The notes beneath the pieces were generated by a model. It was not told the origin of the DNA. It did no database searches and saw only the letters and a program-made list of their open reading frames with translations. The position numbers and the translations under genes were made by a program. A DNA stretch of 64,000 nucleotides from an uncultured Bacillota bacterium (GTDB lineage: Bacteria > Bacillota > Clostridia > Oscillospirales > Oscillospiraceae), in the NCBI GenBank assembly GCA_947426945.1, contig CANEFX010000010.1, positions 27,931 through 91,930 of the forward strand, in the 5' to 3' direction. Shown in pieces: positions 10,223 to 19,142 of this stretch (the stretch's first letter is position 1; each line of letters begins with the position of its first letter).

Positions 10223-11065
10223 ATGACCAACGTGGAATTCCACCTGCAATTGAACCACAATGAGACCTGGAATATGAGCCGGCTGCACTTTCACGACTAT
10301 TGTGAGCTACTGCTCCCTTTGGTCAGCCCGGGAAACATCTTTGTCGGCGGCCAGGTCTATCCCCTGCGCCGGGGAACACTGTATCTCATCGGAGAAAATA
10401 CCCTCCACCGAACCATGTCCGAAGGGTTTCACGCCCGGTACGTGCTCCATATCAGCAAAAAAGCTCTGGTCCAGCTGTCCACTCCCCAGACTGATCTGAC
10501 CCAGTTCTGCGAAACTTCCTTTCGCCGGGCGGAACTTCAGGCCGGCGAGATGACTGAAGTAGTCGAATTGTTTCAGTCTCTGGAACGCAATAAAAACGAC
10601 GGCTCCTTCGGCAGCGATATGAGGCAGACAGTTGCCCTGCTTAATCTGTTAATCCGGGTGGCTCCCATCCTCAACGTGGCTACCGCCGGAGAGTCCATCC
10701 AGAACAAGGATTTCCTGCGGGTCTCCCCCATTCTGGACTACATCCGGGACAACCTGTCCGAGCCTCTCACTCTGGATCAGATTGCCGGGCAGTTCTTTAT
10801 CAGCAAGCATTACCTGTGTCGCATCTTTAAAGCAGCCACCGGCTTCTCCGTGATGGAATACATCATTTACAGTCGGGTGCTCCGAGCCCGGCAGCTGCTC
10901 CAGAAAGGGGTCAGCGTCCAGCAGGCCGGCGAGCTGTCCGGCTTTTCTGACAACTCCCATTTTATCCGCACCTTTGGCCATCTTACCGGCCTTACTCCCG
11001 GAAAATATGCCAAAGAATACCAGTCCGGCGATCAGGTGCTCCTCAGTGGGGACCTAAACGCGTGA
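10223..11065 (+). CDS. AraC-family transcriptional regulator
   Basis: 280 aa; cupin-like N-terminus, C-terminal double HTH (LDQIAGQFFISKHYLCRIFKAATGFSVMEYIIYSRVLRARQLL). Confidence 0.92.
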   Translation: MTNVEFHLQLNHNETWNMSRLHFHDYCELLLPLVSPGNIFVGGQVYPLRRGTLYLIGENTLHRTMSEGFHARYVLHISKKALVQLSTPQTDLTQFCETSFRRAELQAGEMTEVVELFQSLERNKNDGSFGSDMRQTVALLNLLIRVAPILNVATAGESIQNKDFLRVSPILDYIRDNLSEPLTLDQIAGQFFISKHYLCRIFKAATGFSVMEYIIYSRVLRARQLLQKGVSVQQAGELSGFSDNSHFIRTFGHLTGLTPGKYAKEYQSGDQVLLSGDLNA

Positions 11066-11292
11066 TGTGGGTTCGACAGAGCCAACTTTGCCAAAAATGC
11101 CGTTTTTATGTCAACATCTGCAAATCAGTTTCCTCCATACCAAAGTTTCAGTTCTTTCAAAAAAGACTCTTTACATTTCAAAAAAATCTGTTATAATAAA
11201 GAAGCTGTCCAGGCAGTCCATGCAACAAACAGTTGCCTGAGTTTGTAGTGCAGTTGGGAAAGCAAGCGGTTCGCAACTCAAAAATTGCATAC

Positions 11293-11340
11293 GGGCTTGT
11301 AGCTCAGCTGGGAGCGCGAGTGGTCCGTTAAGCGGGCCCC
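11293..11340 (+). pseudogene. Degenerate tRNA-Ala-like 5' fragment
   Basis: gggcttgtagctcagctgggagcgcgag matches acceptor/D-arm of the intact tRNA at 11716; no T-arm recognised. Confidence 0.5.
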
Positions 11341-11545
11341 TAATCCGCCAGAATTTTCGCCAAGTCCCTTGTCGAAAATTTTGTGGGTGTGACCGATGGT
11401 CACACTCCAATTTCGCCAACTTCTTCTTTTTTCTTCACCCCCTTCGTTCGCATCTTCATTCATTATATTTTAAATAGTTCAAAATCCTACCTCAAAACTA
11501 AAAAACAAAGAAAATAAGCCGAAAATTGAATAACTGGAAAAATCT

Positions 11546-11612
11546 GGGCCTGTAGCGCAGTTGGGAGCGCATCACATTCGCATCCATAGTGAGACACATC
11601 CGACCCGATTTT
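11546..11612 (+). pseudogene. Degenerate tRNA-Ala-like 5' fragment, second copy
   Basis: gggcctgtagcgcagttgggagcgcatcacattcgcatcc resembles the 5' half of tRNA-Ala(CGC); no proper T-arm. Confidence 0.5.
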
Positions 11613-11715
11613 CTGTTTGCCGTTTTTCTGTCCGATTTGTTGGACTTTCCCCTGAAAATCAAATATTTGAGAAATCCAAGATTCGCAACTTTTTTCGCAT
11701 GAAAAGTGCCGATTT

Positions 11716-11792
11716 GGGCCTGTAGCTCAGCTGGGAGAGCGCACGGTTCGCATCCGTGAGGTTCGAGGGTTCGATCCCCTTCAGGTCCACCA
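11716..11792 (+). tRNA. tRNA-Ala (anticodon CGC)
   Basis: GGGCCTG...CAGGTCC acceptor with G3:U70, D-arm GCTCAGCTGGGAGAGC, anticodon loop TTCGCAT, T-arm GGTTCGATCCC, encoded CCA. Confidence 0.92.
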
Positions 11793-13223
11793 TTCGGGCC
11801 GTACTCGAACTTTTGAGTGCGGTCCTTTTTCTTGTATATTGTAGAAGATCATCGCCTGGCCGTTTCTGACCTCGATCCGGGCGATGAACGTGTCAACGAG
11901 ACGCTGCCGGAAGGCGGCGTCTTTTGTGTCCCCATTTCTGAACGAACGAAGCCAAGCCCCGACCGCCTCACTGGTGAGCCGGGGCTTTTTCATTTCTGCC
12001 CGCTCGATCTCCACGAGCAGCTCCTCCTCTTCGGCTTCCAGTTCCGCCAGGCGACCGGCAAGGCCCCGGGCCCCGGTGCCCTCCTCGATGGCGTCCAATA
12101 TGTTCCGCTGGCGCTTCCGGTTTGAGTCGAGCTGCTTCCGGTATGCTGCGGCCGGATCCAGAGCGTCCTCCTGCTCCTGGATCTCCAGGATCCGGACCGT
12201 GAGCTTCTCGATCATGTCCTCGGTCAGCATGTCCTCGACCGTGGCCTCAATGACCCGATCCTCGAAGTGATCCCGGGGGATCGGCTTCAGCTCGCACTTC
12301 TCGCCGCGCTTCTTCGCGCCGCACTTGTAATAGTGGTACACCTTCCCCGTTTTACTGGTGCCGGACTCCCCGTTCAGCATCGCCCCGCAGTATGAACAAA
12401 AACATTTACAGCTCAGCAAATAGTCCACTTTTGCCCTCCCTGCCGCGTTATTGCGCGGCGTCCCGAAGTGTTTGGCCGCTTCCTCGAAGGTGGCCAGGTC
12501 GATGATGGGATCCGTCAGGATCTCAACCCCCTGAATCTCGAAGCGGCCGAGATACTTCTCGTTCCGTAACATCCGATAGATCACGGCCTGGGTGATCGGC
12601 TTCCCGCGCTGGCCAGTGACGCCGTGCTTCCGGAAGAGCTCGACCAGTTCCTTCGTCTGGGCCCCGGCGTTGTGCATCCAGAAGGCTTCCCGGACAACGG
12701 CAGCCTTCTCCTCGTCGACGATGATGTGCTTCTCGTCGTCCACCGTGTAGCCAATCGGCAGCGGCGCCCCACAATACTGTCCCTTTTTCGCGGTCTCCCT
12801 CATGCCTCTGACGATCTTCTGCCGGAGGTCTGCGGAGTAATACTCGGCCAGGCCTTCCAGAACGCTCTCCAGGATGATCCCCTCCGGACCCTCCGGAACA
12901 GACTCCTCAGCATACAGCAGACGGACGCCCGCCTTTTTCAGCTTCATTTTACTGAGGGCGATGTCCTGCCGGTCACGCCCAAAGCGGTCGATCTTCCAGA
13001 CAATCACGCACTCGAAGCGGTGCTGCTCCGCGTCGTGCAGCATCCTCTGGAACTCATTCCGGCCGACGATGCTCTTCCCTGAGATGTGCCGGTCGGCGTA
13101 TATTTCAACGATCTGGATCCCGTTTCTCTCTGCATAAGCCTGGCAGTCAGCGACCTGGCCCTCGATGGACTGGTCCGTCTGGTTTGGCCCCGCAGAGTAT
13201 CTCGCATAAATAGCGCCCAGCAT
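11781..13223 (-). CDS. int: Large serine recombinase (phage integrase)
   Basis: 480 aa; resolvase N-domain (IYARYSAGPNQTDQSIEGQVADC), recombinase and zinc-ribbon (CKCFCSYCGAML) domains, coiled coil. Confidence 0.95.
   Translation of the reverse strand: MLGAIYARYSAGPNQTDQSIEGQVADCQAYAERNGIQIVEIYADRHISGKSIVGRNEFQRMLHDAEQHRFECVIVWKIDRFGRDRQDIALSKMKLKKAGVRLLYAEESVPEGPEGIILESVLEGLAEYYSADLRQKIVRGMRETAKKGQYCGAPLPIGYTVDDEKHIIVDEEKAAVVREAFWMHNAGAQTKELVELFRKHGVTGQRGKPITQAVIYRMLRNEKYLGRFEIQGVEILTDPIIDLATFEEAAKHFGTPRNNAAGRAKVDYLLSCKCFCSYCGAMLNGESGTSKTGKVYHYYKCGAKKRGEKCELKPIPRDHFEDRVIEATVEDMLTEDMIEKLTVRILEIQEQEDALDPAAAYRKQLDSNRKRQRNILDAIEEGTGARGLAGRLAELEAEEEELLVEIERAEMKKPRLTSEAVGAWLRSFRNGDTKDAAFRQRLVDTFIARIEVRNGQAMIFYNIQEKGPHSKVRVRPEWWT
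11786..11817. other. attL: core plus phage arm
   Basis: TCCACCA-TTCGGG-CCGTACTCGAACTTTTGAG; arm 11800-11817 is the inverse complement of 51126-51143. Confidence 0.8.
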
Positions 13224-13228
13224 AAGCG

Positions 13229-13672
13229 TCAGCCCCCTATCTTTGCAAGCGCTTCATCATGAAGCTGCTGCACCAATGCAACATTGGCCGCCGACATCTG
13301 GTAGTAGTACGGCTCCAGCGCCGTCTGAAACTTCTCAAACTGGGATCGCTTCCCTCTAACAGTTTTGACTTTCTCAGCGTTCAGCAGAGTCTTCTGGAAG
13401 TATCTCAGAATGAAATCACGGGTGGCGGCTTCCTCCTGCTCCTGGGCCATTCTCAGCACCTCTGCGGGCTTCGTACCCTTAAACTTGACATACTTCGAGA
13501 GCTCGGTCAGCTTTCCGGCCAAGTCTTTCAAACTCGCGTAATCAGTAAAGAACGAGTCTGGATCCGTAGTATTGTTTACTACGTCCCGGGCTTTTCGCAT
13601 ATCGTCCAGCCAGATGGGAGCGAGGAGCTCCGCGTTTTTCTTTTTCTCTTTGTGTCCAAACATCACCGTCAC
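13229..13672 (-). CDS. Hypothetical phage protein
   Basis: 147 aa ORF between int and repressor. Confidence 0.6.
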   Translation of the reverse strand: MTVMFGHKEKKKNAELLAPIWLDDMRKARDVVNNTTDPDSFFTDYASLKDLAGKLTELSKYVKFKGTKPAEVLRMAQEQEEAATRDFILRYFQKTLLNAEKVKTVRGKRSQFEKFQTALEPYYYQMSAANVALVQQLHDEALAKIGG

Positions 13673-14094
13673 CCTCCTATCTTCCGAGAGTTCTTTGCCA
13701 GATCATTCAGCAAGAAGTCCATATATAAAGCCACCCGGCTCTCCAGCTCTTTTATATTTTCCTCAGTGACCTCATACTCAACTCCGTCATGGGTGAGGAT
13801 CACGTTTCCGTCTGCATCATACAGCACAACCCAGCTCAGGAGCTTCATCTGCTGCTCCAGACAATAAGAGAAGCTGACCGTCTTCCGGTTTTCTGTCCAG
13901 CCGGAGAACTCGATGGCGGTCATCCCTAACGCTTTAGCAAAGGCCGGAACCTTTGCCCGTGGAACATCTGCCGCGCCAAGCTCGATCTTATTGATTGAAC
14001 TTTTATGCTTATAGCCCAGTATCTTCGCCAGGTCTTCCTGACTGAGGCCAAGCTCTTCCCGTCTTTTCTTAATTTTCTGCCCTAAATTATCCAT
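13669..14094 (-). CDS. XRE-family phage repressor
   Basis: HTH: LGQKIKKRREELGLSQEDLAKILGYKHKSSINKIELG. Confidence 0.88.
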   Translation of the reverse strand: MDNLGQKIKKRREELGLSQEDLAKILGYKHKSSINKIELGAADVPRAKVPAFAKALGMTAIEFSGWTENRKTVSFSYCLEQQMKLLSWVVLYDADGNVILTHDGVEYEVTEENIKELESRVALYMDFLLNDLAKNSRKIGG

Positions 14095-14166
14095 TGATCA
14101 CAACCTCCTCGGAGAAACCATTATACCATGAGAGGCAAAAAATTTCTACTTTTTCGGAAAAAATAG

Positions 14167-14222
14167 TTGACTTTCTTTCTGCCCGGAGGTACACTATCCA
14201 CGGGTAGAAAAATATTCTACCC
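14167..14222 (+). promoter_or_regulatory. Early promoter with overlapping operator palindrome
   Basis: TTGACT (14167-14172) - 17 bp - TACACT (14190-14195); palindrome GGGTAGAA-AAATA-TTCTACCC at 14202-14222. Confidence 0.7.
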
Positions 14223-14248
14223 AGTAAACGAGAGGAGGACACACCTAC

Positions 14249-14821
14249 ATGGCAACATTGAGAGAAACCGCGAGCAGCTACGCCGACGAAATCCGCGAGC
14301 GGATCGCCTGGGTCGTGGTATGGAAAACCGGGCGAGGCTGGAACGCCTCAGCGTTCTGGCTGAGCTGTGACACTGACGTCTTTGAGGATGATGACCTTCC
14401 AGAAGTCCACAAGATCCTGGAGCAGGACCCCAACGCCGTCATGATAAACGGCTACTACTGCGGACACCTCGGCGAAGACATGAATGTGAACGATCTGGCG
14501 GCTGGGATCCGCTGGCACTATGAGAACGGTTACAACCGCCTGAGCGACTCGACTGCTCTTCCGGAAGAAGACAACGCACAAGCCATAAAAGTCATCTACA
14601 CTTTCGGCTCTGACGAACGCTTTCCCTTCCGCGGCGGCTGGGTGGAAATAGTCGCGCCCAGCATGAGAGACGCACATGCAATATTCCGGAAGCACTATCC
14701 TGATAGAACCCCGGGGATCCTGAACTGCTCCGACTACTACACAGAACAGCAATTCAATGAGTCGGACATGCCGATCACTGGCAATCGGGGAGCTTTCTGC
14801 CACTGTAAGCTCAGCGCATAG
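14249..14821 (+). CDS. Hypothetical early phage protein
   Basis: 190 aa ORF downstream of early promoter with RBS. Confidence 0.6.
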   Translation: MATLRETASSYADEIRERIAWVVVWKTGRGWNASAFWLSCDTDVFEDDDLPEVHKILEQDPNAVMINGYYCGHLGEDMNVNDLAAGIRWHYENGYNRLSDSTALPEEDNAQAIKVIYTFGSDERFPFRGGWVEIVAPSMRDAHAIFRKHYPDRTPGILNCSDYYTEQQFNESDMPITGNRGAFCHCKLSA

Positions 14822-14835
14822 AGAGGAGGGATAAC

Positions 14836-15096
14836 ATGAAGAATACACTGCAAGACCTGAACAACCACCTCTTTGAGCAGCTGGAACGGCTGAACGATGA
14901 AGACCTGACAGACGAACAGCTTGACAGAGAACTGAGGCGGGCGGAGGGCATGACAAAGATCGCCACCCAGATCATCGAGAACGGCGAGCTCGCCTTCAAG
15001 ACCATGGTCCACATGGACGAGTACGGCTACAACAACGGCCACCAGCAGATCCCCGTCATGCTGGAGGCCCACACAAAGGGGGGGGGGACTGAATGA
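14836..15096 (+). CDS. Hypothetical early phage protein
   Basis: 86 aa, RBS gagaggaggg. Confidence 0.6.
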   Translation: MKNTLQDLNNHLFEQLERLNDEDLTDEQLDRELRRAEGMTKIATQIIENGELAFKTMVHMDEYGYNNGHQQIPVMLEAHTKGGGTE

Positions 15097-15935
15097 AGAA
15101 GGTGTGGAAGTATCCGGATGAAATAACGGACTTTGTCCGAGAGCATGGGCATGAGGGAAGCGTCCGGGAGATGCAGGAGCGGGTCAACAGCCGCTTCGGG
15201 ACCTCTTTCACCTACGACCAGATGAAGAGCATGTTCTCCCGCCACAAGGTCCATGCAGCGCCTCGACTGGGGCGCAAATATCCCGACAAGCGGATCACCA
15301 CGCCGGAGATGGACGCCTTCATCCGGGAACATCTCGAAGGGACCGGCTACCAGTCAATGGCCGATCTACTCAATGCCCGCTTTGGCACCAGCTTCACCAA
15401 GGACCAGATGAAGAACTACTACAACCGGAACAAGCTGGACAGCGGCCTCACGGGGCGCTTTGAGAAGGGATCCATCCCGGTCAATAAGGGGAAGACCTGG
15501 GACGAGTTCATGAGCCCGGAGGGACAAGCTGCCAGCCGGAGGACCACCTTCAAGCCTGGACACCTGCCCCACAATGGAGGCACCCCGGTCGGCACTATCC
15601 GACTGAGGCACGGCCACAGAAACCGGCCAGGCTCCCACCCCTATTACTGGCAAAAAGTCGCGGAGCCCAACGTCTGGCGGATGAAGCACGTCATTGAATG
15701 GGAGGAGCACAACGGCCCGGTCCCTGAAGGCAGCATGGTGACTTTTGCAAACGGTGACACGCTTGACTGGCGGATCGACAATCTGATCCTGGAGACGAAG
15801 GCCCAGCACGCGGTCAAAAACCGGCATCACATCCACGGCTATGATCAGGAGAGTGCTCTGACCGCCAATCAGATCGCCGACATCAAGATCGCCGTGTCAC
15901 AGAAAAAGAGACGAAGAAAAGGAGGAAAGTCATGA
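15093..15935 (+). CDS. HNH endonuclease with N-terminal repeated DNA-binding region
   Basis: VWRMKHVIEWEEHNGPVPEGSMVTFANGDTLDWRIDNLIL HNH_3-like core; repeated NARFGTSFTKDQMKN units. Confidence 0.75.
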   Translation: MKKVWKYPDEITDFVREHGHEGSVREMQERVNSRFGTSFTYDQMKSMFSRHKVHAAPRLGRKYPDKRITTPEMDAFIREHLEGTGYQSMADLLNARFGTSFTKDQMKNYYNRNKLDSGLTGRFEKGSIPVNKGKTWDEFMSPEGQAASRRTTFKPGHLPHNGGTPVGTIRLRHGHRNRPGSHPYYWQKVAEPNVWRMKHVIEWEEHNGPVPEGSMVTFANGDTLDWRIDNLILETKAQHAVKNRHHIHGYDQESALTANQIADIKIAVSQKKRRRKGGKS

Positions 15936-16138
15936 CCAATACAAAGCTACTCCGCGAAAAAATTGAAGCCAGCGGGCTGAAGCTCGCCTACATCGCCAGT
16001 CAGCTCTGGATCTCGCCCAAAGCGCTGACCATGAAGATAGAAAACCAGACCCAGTTCAAAGCTGCCGAGATCAAACGGCTCAGCGAGATCCTCGGAATTG
16101 AAACAGCGGAGGAACGGGAACAAATTTTTTTAAGCTGA
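15932..16138 (+). CDS. Small phage XRE/HTH protein
   Basis: 68 aa; LLREKIEASGLKLAYIASQLWISPKALTMKIENQ. Confidence 0.7.
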   Translation: MTNTKLLREKIEASGLKLAYIASQLWISPKALTMKIENQTQFKAAEIKRLSEILGIETAEEREQIFLS

Positions 16139-16140
16139 AA

Positions 16141-16157
16141 GTAGAAAATTTTTCTAC
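16141..16157. promoter_or_regulatory. Second operator-like palindrome
   Basis: GTAGAAA-ATT-TTTCTAC, same half-site as the 14202 operator. Confidence 0.6.
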
Positions 16158-16252
16158 AAGGAGGACACACATGTCACGAAAAAACAACAATCCGGATCTG
16201 ACAATGCTGGCGCTGGCCGCCTATGACGCGATCCGGAGGAACCTGGAGGAAA

Positions 16253-16918
16253 ATGATGGAGAAGAAAAGAAGGCGGCGGAGGTACACGCCGCGGAAGCAG
16301 CTGCTCAGCCTGGCGATCGGTATCATGATCGGGCTCCTGGCGGGGCTGGCACACGCGAACAGCGTCCAGCAACACAGGCAGGCTATCGTCTCATTGCCAT
16401 CTGAGCCCCCGGCCATAACGGCCACCCAGGAAGCCCCAGAGACGCCCACAGCGCCTCCTGAGCCCTACAACGACCCGAACATCCCGGACAACGTGGAAGA
16501 GGCTGCACGAGCCGCTGGCGCGGCTTATGACCTATCTCCTGAGCTTCTGGAAGCCGTTGCATTTCATGAGAGCCGTTACAGCCTGGACGCGGTCAACGGT
16601 GACTGCGTCGGTCTGATGCAGATCGCGACCTACTGGCACGAAGACCGGATGGAGCGCCTGGGAGTGACTGAGGCAGACCTCTGGAAAGCCGGGCCGAGTA
16701 TGATGGTCGCGGCGGACTTCCTGGACGAGCTGATCCGGCGCTATGACGATCTGGGCACGGCTCTGATGTACTACAACGGCGGAGGCGACCACATGGCTGC
16801 CTATCTGGAGCGCGGCGAGCTGAGCTGGTACGCCAGCAGCGTCATCGAGATGGCTGAGCAGCTCCGGCAGGAACATGACAACGCGGAGGAGGTGAGGCCT
16901 TTGGACTCAATAAAATAG
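16253..16918 (+). CDS. SLT/lysozyme-fold transglycosylase-like protein with N-terminal TM segment
   Basis: LSPELLEAVAFHESRYSLDAVNGDCVGLMQIATYWHEDRMERLG; TM LLSLAIGIMIGLLAGLAHA. Confidence 0.75.
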   Translation: MMEKKRRRRRYTPRKQLLSLAIGIMIGLLAGLAHANSVQQHRQAIVSLPSEPPAITATQEAPETPTAPPEPYNDPNIPDNVEEAARAAGAAYDLSPELLEAVAFHESRYSLDAVNGDCVGLMQIATYWHEDRMERLGVTEADLWKAGPSMMVAADFLDELIRRYDDLGTALMYYNGGGDHMAAYLERGELSWYASSVIEMAEQLRQEHDNAEEVRPLDSIK

Positions 16919-16986
16919 GCCCCGGAGAAGTTTCCGGAGCCCAGGAAGACACACATCAATTATAGCAAAAAGGAGGACATTTTTCA

Positions 16987-17400
16987 ATGAAAATCACAGT
17001 TACTTTTGACACTCTGGAAGAGTTCCAGACCTACATGGGGATCCAGTCCCCGAGTAAACCGGCTCAGGAGGCCGCCCAGGGGGCCCAGGAAGCGCCGAAG
17101 GGCACCGGGGCAAAGAAGGACACGAAAAAGGCCGCAAAGGCTCAGGAGGCCGCCCAGGCGCCCGCTGAGGACGATCTGATGGAAGACACTCCCGCACCCG
17201 GAACGCCCACGGCTCCCGAAGTGACCGAAGACTTCCGCGTGGAGGTCCGGAAGACCCTGGCACAGCTGAACAAAAAGGTCGGGAAGAACATCGCCAGCGA
17301 GCTGATCAAGGGCTTCGGTGTGGACAAGCTGACCGAGGTCGCTCTGGCTGATCTCCCCGCTCTCATGAGCAAAGCAAAGGAGGCCCTCAATGCCGAGTAA
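16987..17400 (+). CDS. Hypothetical phage protein
   Basis: 137 aa; upstream aaaaaggagg. Confidence 0.6.
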   Translation: MKITVTFDTLEEFQTYMGIQSPSKPAQEAAQGAQEAPKGTGAKKDTKKAAKAQEAAQAPAEDDLMEDTPAPGTPTAPEVTEDFRVEVRKTLAQLNKKVGKNIASELIKGFGVDKLTEVALADLPALMSKAKEALNAE

Positions 17401-18568
17401 ACATGCAAAACTGTCCGCATCGAGCGCTTTCCGGTGGATCAACTGCCCCGGATCCGTTGTACTGGCCGACCAGCTCCTGGCCCCCGGGTCGAGCGCCTAC
17501 GCGGACGAAGGAACCCTGGCCCACGCACTCGCCGAGCTGAAGCTCCGGAAGTTCCTCGGCGACGCGGGCAACTACGACAAGGAGCTGGCCCAGATCCAGG
17601 CCAGTGAATACTACTGCGGCGAGATGGACGAGGCCACCGACTTCTACGCTGAAACCGTCCAGGAGCATCTGGCAGCGGCAGGCGAGGACGCGGAGCTCAT
17701 GATCGAGCAGCAGTTCAGTCTGGACAACTGGGTGCCGGAGGGCTTCGGGACCTCTGACGCCGTCATCATCGGCGGCAGCACGATCGAGGTCATCGACCTG
17801 AAGTACGGCAAAGGGGTCAAAGTGGAAGCCAAGAACAACCCCCAGCTGAGGCTCTACGGCCTGGGCGCTTCTGCCCTCTTCGGGGATCTCTATGACTTTG
17901 AGACTGTCCGGACGACCATCATCCAGCCCCGGCTGGACCATGTGAGCGGCGAGGAGATCCCTCTGAAGGAGCTGCTGCTCTGGGCCGAGGAAGAAGTTGC
18001 ACCGAAAGCCCGGATGGCGATGGATGGCACGGACTACACCGCCTGCGGCGACTGGTGCCGCTGGTGCCCGGCGAAGGCGGTCTGCCGGAAGCGGGCCGAG
18101 TACAATCTGGAGCTGGCAAAGGACGAGTTCAAGGCTCCCCCGCTCCTCACGGACGAGGAGATCGGCGAGGTCCTGAGGCGCGCCGAGGAGATCCAGAAGT
18201 GGACCAGCGACATCCAGGCCTACGCCCTGGAGGAAGCCCTGGCGGGCAAACAGTTCGACGGCTGGAAGCTCGTCGAGGGCCGGAGCAACCGGAAGTATGC
18301 CGACGATGTCAAGGTGGCCGAGACCCTGGTGGCTGCCGGTTATGACGAGGCCATGCTCTACGAGCGCAAGCTCTACGGCATCACCGCGATGGAGAAGCTC
18401 GTCGGCAAGAAAAAGCTCACGACGACCCTGGGCGACCTGATCATCAAACCGGCAGGCAAGCCCGTCCTGGTCCCGGAGAGCGACAAGCGCGAAGCAATCA
18501 ACACGACCGAAGCAGCAAAGGCTGACTTTGACAACACCGAGGACGCCGAGAACGTCCCGCAATTTTAA
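17390..18568 (+). CDS. DUF2800-like (Cas4-like PD-(D/E)XK nuclease) phage protein
   Basis: IEVIDLKYGKGVKVEAKNNPQLRLYGLGA and cysteine cluster CGDWCRWCPAKAVC. Confidence 0.82.
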   Translation: MPSKHAKLSASSAFRWINCPGSVVLADQLLAPGSSAYADEGTLAHALAELKLRKFLGDAGNYDKELAQIQASEYYCGEMDEATDFYAETVQEHLAAAGEDAELMIEQQFSLDNWVPEGFGTSDAVIIGGSTIEVIDLKYGKGVKVEAKNNPQLRLYGLGASALFGDLYDFETVRTTIIQPRLDHVSGEEIPLKELLLWAEEEVAPKARMAMDGTDYTACGDWCRWCPAKAVCRKRAEYNLELAKDEFKAPPLLTDEEIGEVLRRAEEIQKWTSDIQAYALEEALAGKQFDGWKLVEGRSNRKYADDVKVAETLVAAGYDEAMLYERKLYGITAMEKLVGKKKLTTTLGDLIIKPAGKPVLVPESDKREAINTTEAAKADFDNTEDAENVPQF

Positions 18569-18581
18569 GGAGGATAACATC

Positions 18582-19127
18582 ATGAGCACTAAAGTCATTA
18601 CCGGTAAGGTCCGTTTTTCCTATGTCAACATCTTCAAGAGCCGCGCCTTCCAGAGCGGCCAGGACGCGAAGTACAGCGTCTGCCTTCTGATCCCCAAGGA
18701 TGACAAGGCCACCGTCAAGAAGATCCGCGCCGCGATCGAGGAGGCCATCCAGGAGGGCATCGCTTCCAAGTGGGGCGGCAAGAAGCCCGGCAACCTGAAG
18801 CTCCCGCTGCGTGACGGCGACGACGAGCGGGCCGACGAGGCTCCGGAGTATGAGGGCATGTTCTTCCTGAACGCCAACAGCACCCAGAAGCCCGGCATCG
18901 TGGACAAGGATCTGAACGAGATCCTCGACCCGGACGAAGTCTACAGCGGCAGCTGGGGCCGGGCCTCGATCAACTTCTACCCGTTCAACACCAACGGCAA
19001 CAAGGGCGTCGGCGTCGGCCTGAACAACATCCAGAAGCTCAAGGACGACGAGCGGCTGGGCGCTGCCCGTGCTTCTGCCGAGACTGACTTCGGCGACGGC
19101 TACGAGGACGACGAGGACGATTTCTAA
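18582..19127 (+). CDS. DUF2815-like ssDNA-binding phage protein
   Basis: MSTKVITGKVRFSYVNIFKSRAFQSGQDAKYSVCLLIPKDD. Confidence 0.8.
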   Translation: MSTKVITGKVRFSYVNIFKSRAFQSGQDAKYSVCLLIPKDDKATVKKIRAAIEEAIQEGIASKWGGKKPGNLKLPLRDGDDERADEAPEYEGMFFLNANSTQKPGIVDKDLNEILDPDEVYSGSWGRASINFYPFNTNGNKGVGVGLNNIQKLKDDERLGAARASAETDFGDGYEDDEDDF

Positions 19128-19142
19128 GAGAGGAGAAAACAG

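Noticed and set aside
15093-15935. HNH protein as a homing endonuclease in a self-splicing intron
   Set aside because: Free-standing ORF in an operon; no sign of an interrupted gene or intron around it
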